Positions 59,703-64,000 of a stretch of DNA of 64,000 bases are shown here, piece by piece. This DNA comes from an uncultured bacterium (GTDB taxonomy: Bacteria; Oederibacteriota; PGYV01; Palsa-1178). The position numbers and the translations under genes are program-made. Numbering within the stretch: position 1 is the first letter of the stretch; each line of letters begins with the position of its first letter. Location of the stretch: contig CALAOR010000020.1 of the NCBI GenBank assembly GCA_937889595.1, positions 1 through 64,000 of the forward strand, given 5' to 3'. A model generated the notes under the pieces. It was not told the origin of the DNA and did no database searches. It saw only the letters and a program-made list of their open reading frames with translations.

Positions 59703-61540
59703 TTTCCCGTCCTGTCTAAAGCTTCAACTGCCTTTAACAGATTTTCAAACTCGGGTTTGGCCCCGTTTTTTTCCATGAACTTGTTTAATGTGCGCCTGGC
59801 GCCTTCATAATCCTTTTTTGCCACATATGCGGTCGCGAGATTGGTATATGCCGCATCATAATGCGGAGCCGCAAAGATGGACATTTCAAGTCGTTTTATG
59901 GATTCATCAAGGCTGCCTAACTGTCCGCTGACCGCTCCCAGCATGTTATTTACCTCGGGGCAAAATGGGTTCAGTTTCAGGTCCATCCTGTAATACTGCT
60001 CTGCCTTGGCCAGGTTCCCTGTCTTTCTGTAGGCTTCTGCCGCATAATAATACTGCGCCACATCTGTCTGGGGGCACAGTTCCACTGCTTTTAACCCTAT
60101 GACACGCTCGTAGTATTCAATAGCCTGAGGCATTAAATCTCTTTTGGAATATGATTCAGCTTTTTTCAGGTACATATTGGCCGCCAGCGTCCTTCCATCG
60201 CCGTTTATAAGGAATAACAGCGCTATGCAGGCTGAAATCAATAACGGCGCGGCAATATCCTTCTTTAAGACGTAAGCGGTCCGGTTTAAGGCAAATAATT
60301 GCTGCGAGAAAAGCATCAAAAAGAAAATGAAAGTTGTCGCCGGTATATTGTAAAAAGTATTAAAAAATGAGGCACCAAGCAGGGCCGTGACAGACGACGC
60401 AAACCCAACGGCTTTAAAATCAGCGCGCTTTTCCCTTATCAAACCCGCCGTAACGCGGTAAAAAACAAAAATAGCCAGCAGGAATAATCCAAGTCCCAGA
60501 ATCCCCGACTCGGACGCTATCAAAAGATACTGTTCGTGCGGCATCCAGGTCACAACATAATCATAACCATAATTTTTCGGGTCGTTTAAGAGTATGCCCT
60601 GATAGTACGGGTAATTCATCCTGAAACTTCCTATTCCCTTGCCAAGCACAGGAGACTCCCTGACCATGAGCAGGCTCGACTCCCACATAATGAGCCGGTG
60701 CTTTAGCGAACGGCCTTTTTCATTGACAAAACTTTTGTATTTGGATGATGCAACCGGCGTAATGACGATAAGTGCGGCAACAATAATGAAAATACCTGCG
60801 ATCATCTTTTTCCTGTTTTTCATTATCAGCTCCCACAGGAAATCGCGCTTAATGATCGCGGCAAATATTGAAAATGAAAGTGAACCAAGCGCCATCCCAA
60901 TAAAGGCCCCCGCCACGCGGGTATAATAGATGCATAAAACGTGGATGAAAAGCGATACACCGGCTAAAACCCTGAATTTTTTTTCAAAAAAAACATACGA
61001 CAGGACAATAAAAAAAGACAATAACAATTCCCCCGCAAGGAAATCGGGATTGCCTATCGTGCCAAGCGGCCTTCCCGCAAAATTCGTGCTCCACTTAAAC
61101 GGGTCCGCATCAAAATGCTGGGCGATGCCGTATGCCGCCATCAGCGTGTGCGACAATACTATCATAAAAACCACACGCTTTATGCCGGAAATTCCCGATA
61201 TGTCATATACAATATACGCGCCAAGCACCATAACAGCCAGCTCAAGAAAATACTTCATGCTGATTTCCTTATTGACGGACATTAAGACCGATGCAAATAC
61301 CGCCAGTAGGTATCCGGCAAGTGGAAGCAGGACTGGGTTGGTTTTAAATGAAAGCCTGCCGTTGCGCATTGAACGTATGATATAAAGTATCAACAGCAAC
61401 GGAAGAAATACGCGCGCCACCATCATTTGCGGGGGGCCGAACGGGTCAAGCGACGGCTGGAAAAAAACTACGGGGATACAAAAAACAATAAAGTTAATTA
61501 CATTGTTGATTAAGAGATCAAGTATCCTCTTTTGATTCAT
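59699..61540 (-). CDS. O-antigen ligase-like membrane protein with TPR tail
   Basis: 613 aa, about ten to twelve membrane spans with the Wzy_C/O-antigen-ligase core (GRPLGTIGNPDFLAGELLLSFFIVL, KGRSLKHRLIMWESSLLMVRESPVLGKGIGSFRMNYPYY, MPHEQYLLIASESGILGLGLF). The final 150 residues are TPRs (AIEYYERVIGLKAV, AYRKTGNLAKAEQYYRMDLKLNP). Family members move lipid-linked glycans to lipid A or, in related enzymes, to proteins. ATG overlaps the ROK stop (4 bases), and its stop overlaps the DUF2723 start. Both operon enzymes carry TPR tails, suggesting a shared scaffold. Confidence 0.87.
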   Translation of the reverse strand: MNQKRILDLLINNVINFIVFCIPVVFFQPSLDPFGPPQMMVARVFLPLLLILYIIRSMRNGRLSFKTNPVLLPLAGYLLAVFASVLMSVNKEISMKYFLELAVMVLGAYIVYDISGISGIKRVVFMIVLSHTLMAAYGIAQHFDADPFKWSTNFAGRPLGTIGNPDFLAGELLLSFFIVLSYVFFEKKFRVLAGVSLFIHVLCIYYTRVAGAFIGMALGSLSFSIFAAIIKRDFLWELIMKNRKKMIAGIFIIVAALIVITPVASSKYKSFVNEKGRSLKHRLIMWESSLLMVRESPVLGKGIGSFRMNYPYYQGILLNDPKNYGYDYVVTWMPHEQYLLIASESGILGLGLFLLAIFVFYRVTAGLIREKRADFKAVGFASSVTALLGASFFNTFYNIPATTFIFFLMLFSQQLFALNRTAYVLKKDIAAPLLISACIALLFLINGDGRTLAANMYLKKAESYSKRDLMPQAIEYYERVIGLKAVELCPQTDVAQYYYAAEAYRKTGNLAKAEQYYRMDLKLNPFCPEVNNMLGAVSGQLGSLDESIKRLEMSIFAAPHYDAAYTNLATAYVAKKDYEGARRTLNKFMEKNGAKPEFENLLKAVEALDRTGK

Positions 61541-62535
61541 TTAAGGTTATAAAATTCGCCTTCGTTTATGACAACTCCGGCCGCGCCTATTGCCCCCGCA
61601 AGCTCCCCGAGCTTGGCGGGGACTATTTTTGCGGCTGAGAATGTCAGGGCGAATGTCTGTTTTCTTACTGCTTCTTTGAGGGGCTTAAACAGCCTGTCAC
61701 CGGCGTTTATAACACCGCCTGCAATTACAACCACTTCGGGGTTTAACCCGTTGATCTGGTTTGCCACGCCTGCCGCCAGGTACTTTATAAATTCATCCCA
61801 GACCACAACGGCGGTTTTGTCATTTTGGACCATGGCCTCATACACTGTTTTTGATGTTATTTTGGAAATATCGCCTTTTACAAATTCTGTCATCATGGAA
61901 CTTGCGCCTTTTCTTATTGCCTCGCGTGCTGATTCGGCTATGGCCGAAGCGGAGGCATACTGCTCAAGACAGCCCTTTGCCCCGCATTTACATAACCTGC
62001 CGTCAGGATTAAGCGATGTATGGCCTATCTCTGCCGCGTTATAGTTGGCTCCCCTGACCAGCTTATTATCTATTATTATACCTCCTCCAACACCTGTTCC
62101 AAGGGTAATCCCGACCACATTGGACGCCCCTTTGGCCGCGCCCACCCATTGTTCACCGTATGCCGCGCAATTGGCGTCATTATCCACGCCCACCCCTACG
62201 CCAAGCTGTTTTTCAAGGCTGGCTTTGAGCAATACACGGGTCCATCCGGGCAGGTTAACAGCCCCCATTATAATCCCTTTTTTTGAATCAAGCGGGCCCG
62301 GCGAGCCTATACCGGCGCGCCATATATCTTTCATGGCAAGGCCTGATTTTTTTACAAGAGCCTTTACGTTATCAGCGATGTTCCTTATGACATGCTCCGG
62401 CCCCTTTGCCGATTCGTTCGGAAAATGAACGTATGATTTTACTTTACCGGAAGTATCCACAAGAACTGCAACGACATTGGTACCGCCAAGATCGATGCCG
62501 ATTACGAGTTTTTTTGACTTTGACTTTTTAGCCAT
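61537..62535 (-). CDS. ROK-family sugar kinase (glucokinase-like)
   Basis: 332 aa. VIGIDLGGTNVVAVLVD is the ATP-binding strand-turn; GIGSPGPLDSKKGIIMGAVNLPGW and NDANCAAYGEQ with the catalytic Asp are present; the ROK zinc site is GHTSLNPDGRLCKCGAKGCLEQYAS. This is the pattern of bacterial glucokinases of the ROK group, though other hexoses or N-acetyl sugars are possible. A Lys/Ser-rich amino terminus extends it slightly. GGGAGA lies before ATG. First gene of the envelope-glycan operon. Confidence 0.9.
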   Translation of the reverse strand: MAKKSKSKKLVIGIDLGGTNVVAVLVDTSGKVKSYVHFPNESAKGPEHVIRNIADNVKALVKKSGLAMKDIWRAGIGSPGPLDSKKGIIMGAVNLPGWTRVLLKASLEKQLGVGVGVDNDANCAAYGEQWVGAAKGASNVVGITLGTGVGGGIIIDNKLVRGANYNAAEIGHTSLNPDGRLCKCGAKGCLEQYASASAIAESAREAIRKGASSMMTEFVKGDISKITSKTVYEAMVQNDKTAVVVWDEFIKYLAAGVANQINGLNPEVVVIAGGVINAGDRLFKPLKEAVRKQTFALTFSAAKIVPAKLGELAGAIGAAGVVINEGEFYNLK

Positions 62536-62570
62536 TATTTATCTCCCGTTAAATTTATTCCCGCCATAAA

Positions 62571-62634
62571 CTATAATACCTTCCAAGCTTGCTGATCTGA
62601 TGACCTTCTATAATATCCTCCAAGCTTGCTGATC
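62571..62634. repeat. Two direct copies of the TATAATACC-AAGCTTGCT motif
   Basis: CTATAATACCTTCCAAGCTTG (62571 on) and a close copy from 62608 are direct repeats, 37 bases apart. The same motif opens the 133-bp repeats at 1 and 216. Confidence 0.7.
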
Positions 62635-62760
62635 AAATCTCGATTTTCGAATCTCGGACGCAGCGAGAAAGATAACAGCTTGGTTCAACCTGGGATCAAG
62701 GACAAAAACTGCCTTTGGCGAGGCTAACCAAGCGTTCAAGATTCGAAAATCGAGATTTGA
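62633..62760. repeat. Inverted repeat with 22-bp perfect arms
   Basis: Arms 62633-62654 (starting TCAAATCTCG) and 62739-62760 (ending CGAGATTTGA) match perfectly. Inside, AGCTTGGTT (62678-62686) and AACCAAGC (62726-62733) pair as well. Together they can form a hairpin of 128 nt. No gene. Confidence 0.85.
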
Positions 62761-62762
62761 CC

Positions 62763-62807
62763 GTATTACCTCTCTATAATATTTATAATATTATAGAGAG
62801 GTAATAC
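62763..62807. repeat. Palindrome with 21-bp perfect arms
   Basis: Perfect complementary arms of 21 bases (left begins GTATTACCTCTC, right ends GAGAGGTAATAC) with a three-base loop. It lies two bases after the 128-nt hairpin. Confidence 0.88.
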
Positions 62808-62810
62808 TAG

Positions 62811-62839
62811 ACCAAAATTTTCCCCGGGAAAATTTTGGT
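62811..62839. repeat. Palindrome sharing the 3' ACCA of tRNA-Leu
   Basis: Perfect 14-bp arms (ACCAAAATTTTCCC and complement) around one central base. The right end coincides with the discriminator and CCA of tRNA-Leu. Without a T tract it is not a usual terminator. Confidence 0.85.
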
Positions 62840-62920
62840 GCGAGGAGGGAGACTTGAACTCCCATGGTGTTACCCGCTAGCACCTCAAGCTAGTGCGTCT
62901 ACCAATTTCGCCATCCTCGC
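62836..62920 (-). tRNA. tRNA-Leu (GAG anticodon)
   Basis: 85 nt with encoded CCA and a long variable arm, as expected for class II tRNA-Leu. The acceptor stem is GCGAGGA/TCCTCGC, the anticodon stem CTAGC/GCTAG with loop TTGAGGT (anticodon GAG), and the T arm contains GTTCAAGTC. Its 5' end lies two bases after the stop of the upstream membrane protein gene, so it is probably cut from a joint transcript. Confidence 0.95.
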
Positions 62921-62922
62921 AT

Positions 62923-63351
62923 TTATTTATTTATTACTTTATATTCAGCCCTTATGTCCGCCTGGCCGGACTGTTCCGGCCTCATAAAAAATCCGGTGAG
63001 CATCGTAATTATTGAAAAAAGCAGCGAACCTATCATGGCGCCCCAAAGGCTTTTGACTTCAAAACCCTTGACTAACCATCCTGTAGCGAAGAACACAACC
63101 GCGTTTATCACCAAAGTGAACAGCCCAAATGATAATATATTTATCGGTAAAGTCAACAAAATAATCAGCGGCCTGATAAAAGTATTAATCAAAGCAATAA
63201 CCGCTGCTGCTGCCGCGAGTATCAAAACGCCGCGCAAGCCCGGCTCGCTTACATTCAGCCCCTTGACGGTCTTAACAATGACAAAAAGCACCGCCGTATT
63301 TATCAGCCACTTGGCAATTAAAGGCACAAAATCAAAGCGCGCCGATGCCAT
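62923..63351 (-). CDS. Phage-holin-family IV-like small membrane protein
   Basis: 142 aa from the ATG with AAAGGA upstream, overlapping the cyclic-nucleotide-binding gene by 20 bases; a longer frame to 63420 lacks support. Four membrane spans (LIAKWLINTAVLFVIVKTV, GVLILAAAAAVIALINTFI, ILLTLPINILSFGLFTLVINAVVFFATGWLV, MIGSLLFSIITMLTGFFM) match the mycobacterial-type four-span holin family (DUF360), which is common in chromosomes outside phages. No other phage genes are near. Function unknown. Confidence 0.87.
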   Translation of the reverse strand: MASARFDFVPLIAKWLINTAVLFVIVKTVKGLNVSEPGLRGVLILAAAAAVIALINTFIRPLIILLTLPINILSFGLFTLVINAVVFFATGWLVKGFEVKSLWGAMIGSLLFSIITMLTGFFMRPEQSGQADIRAEYKVINK

Positions 63352-63796
63352 ATCCGTCCTTTGCCAGCTTCTTATCGGCGTCCCTAAGGCGCGCAACAAG
63401 GGTTTTAATGAATATTTCATTCAATTTCATCACTATTGACGGCTGGGTTTTCTTAAAGTCGTTGTAATCCCTGTCGGTAAAACGAATCAGTTTGCATGGT
63501 TTTATGGTAACTGCGGATGCCGACCTTGGAGCCGGATAAAGCATGGACATCTCGCCGAACCATTCGCCAGCCTGCAGGTTGGCTATAAATGTTTCCTCTG
63601 TTTTATTCTTTTTGACGATTTTAACCGCTCCCTCAACAACTATGTACATGGAGTCATCGCCTATCTGATTCTCGTTAAATACCGTAAACTGCGCCACATA
63701 ATCATCCAGCAGGAGCCTCTCTGAAAAAACCTTGAGTTCCGCATCGCTGAATGTTTTAAAAAAAGGCTGTTTCTTCAGCACAGATATATCAACCAT
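63332..63796 (-). CDS. Cyclic nucleotide-binding domain protein
   Basis: 154 aa, a single Crp/PKA-type cyclic-nucleotide-binding domain (FKTFSDAELKVFSERLLLDDY at the start). The phosphate-binding cassette GEWFGEMSMLYPAPRSASA keeps the Glu and Arg that contact the ribose and phosphate. The C-terminal helices (VMKLNEIFIKTLVARLRDADK) follow, with no DNA-binding domain. It is a sensor or adaptor subunit rather than a Crp regulator. Start overlaps the rsmD stop by 8 bases. Confidence 0.88.
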   Translation of the reverse strand: MVDISVLKKQPFFKTFSDAELKVFSERLLLDDYVAQFTVFNENQIGDDSMYIVVEGAVKIVKKNKTEETFIANLQAGEWFGEMSMLYPAPRSASAVTIKPCKLIRFTDRDYNDFKKTQPSIVMKLNEIFIKTLVARLRDADKKLAKDGYGIGAL

Positions 63797-64000
63797 TCGG
63801 CACCTCCGCCCTTTTCAGGCATAAAATAAAAGTATCGCCGTACTTTTTTTCCCTGATTATAGTCCAGCACTGCAACTTGGTTTCCATCTCTTTTTTTTCG
63901 TCAAGGTGGAGTTCAATAACAACCAGGCCGTCATCACTTAAAATATCATTATACAGTAAACTTTGCAAGAGTATATTTATATAACCTTTATTATAAGGCG
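63789..64000 (-). CDS. rsmD: 16S rRNA (guanine(966)-N(2))-methyltransferase RsmD, C-terminal part
   Basis: Partial: the 5' end lies beyond the window. The visible 69 residues read PYNKGYINILLQSLL, where (D)PPY is the adenine/guanine N-methyltransferase motif IV, then ILSDDGLVVIELHLDE and REKKYGDTFILCLKR, all matching the C-terminus of RsmD, which methylates G966 of 16S rRNA. It ends in the overlap with the cyclic-nucleotide-binding gene. Confidence 0.8.
   Translation of the reverse strand, partial: PYNKGYINILLQSLLYNDILSDDGLVVIELHLDEKKEMETKLQCWTIIREKKYGDTFILCLKRAEVPNG

Noticed and set aside
62923-63351. Prophage marker (holin)
   Set aside because: The four-span holin-like family is common in ordinary chromosomes, and no integrase, terminase or tail genes are near, despite the adjacent tRNA.

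Overview
The window looks like the chromosome of a Gram-negative, probably uncultured bacterium. It encodes many lipoprotein signal peptides with a lipobox Cys, outer-membrane beta-barrels, PorV-type proteins, TPR-tailed membrane proteins, and surface proteins with long alternating Thr-X tracts followed by a type-9-like C-terminal domain. By eye the G+C content is in the mid-forties. This mix (Thr-Pro stalks, PorV-like proteins, a GH57 branching enzyme beside a DUF4912 protein, DUF2723 and O-antigen ligase proteins with TPR tails) recalls candidate phyla of the Goldbacteria or Omnitrophota kind. That placement is an impression and is not proven from this window. Nearly every gene is on the minus strand; only a two-gene unit at 54139-55676 is on plus.

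Layout. 1-355: a 133-bp direct repeat around a hairpin. 356-8803: operon gltB-gltD-nfnA-nfnB (glutamate synthase plus electron-bifurcating NADH:ferredoxin-NADP oxidoreductase) behind a clear sigma-70 promoter. 8935-15927: a dehydrogenase, and a very large Thr-X stalk surface protein translationally coupled to a PorV-TPR protein. 16017-22661: a lipid-anchored thioredoxin-like protein, a glycosyltransferase, a DUF2225 protein, two aminotransferases, a PfkB kinase, and two copies of a small unrecognised family, one apparently frameshifted. 22813-30439: a glycan-use locus (outer-membrane barrel with four carbohydrate-binding-like modules, tandem GH5 protein, lipoprotein, metallo-hydrolase) behind a promoter with LacI-type operators. 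30449-37917: a YeiH-type transporter, a membrane-anchored repeat protein, a decayed GGDEF fragment, a STAS protein, small lipoproteins, a barrel-TPR protein, and repeat-rich spacers. 37918-38984: an HTH-MNT/HEPN toxin-antitoxin-like pair with a multi-half-site operator. 39081-45635: lipoproteins, another barrel-TPR protein, two NlpC/P60 peptidases, recO and a DNA alkyltransferase. 45641-47850: LemA, a degenerate nucleotidyltransferase and a TPM-domain protein. 47985-53719: GH57 branching enzyme, DUF4912 protein, HU, coaD, folD and an FkbM methyltransferase. 53896-55723: tRNA-Gln and the second stalk/PorV pair. 55774-62535: an operon of a ROK kinase, O-antigen ligase, DUF2723 GT-C enzyme and NtrC-type regulator. 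62571-64000: a palindrome array, tRNA-Leu, a small membrane protein, a cyclic-nucleotide-binding protein and the 3' end of rsmD.

How it fits together. Two themes dominate: building a decorated cell surface (stalk proteins with PorV partners, GT-C and O-antigen-ligase enzymes, many lipoproteins and barrels) and taking up or storing glycans (the LacI-type-operator locus, GH57, ROK and PfkB kinases). Spacers are unusually rich in small mobile-looking repeats: elements with GATACTGTCGG ends, hairpins preceded by GTAG, AT-rich TAATTAGT repeats, and palindromes that share the CCA end of tRNAs. Some of these supply stop codons of neighbouring genes. The best candidates for an undescribed system are the carbohydrate-module/barrel glycan locus and the duplicated stalk/PorV gene pair.
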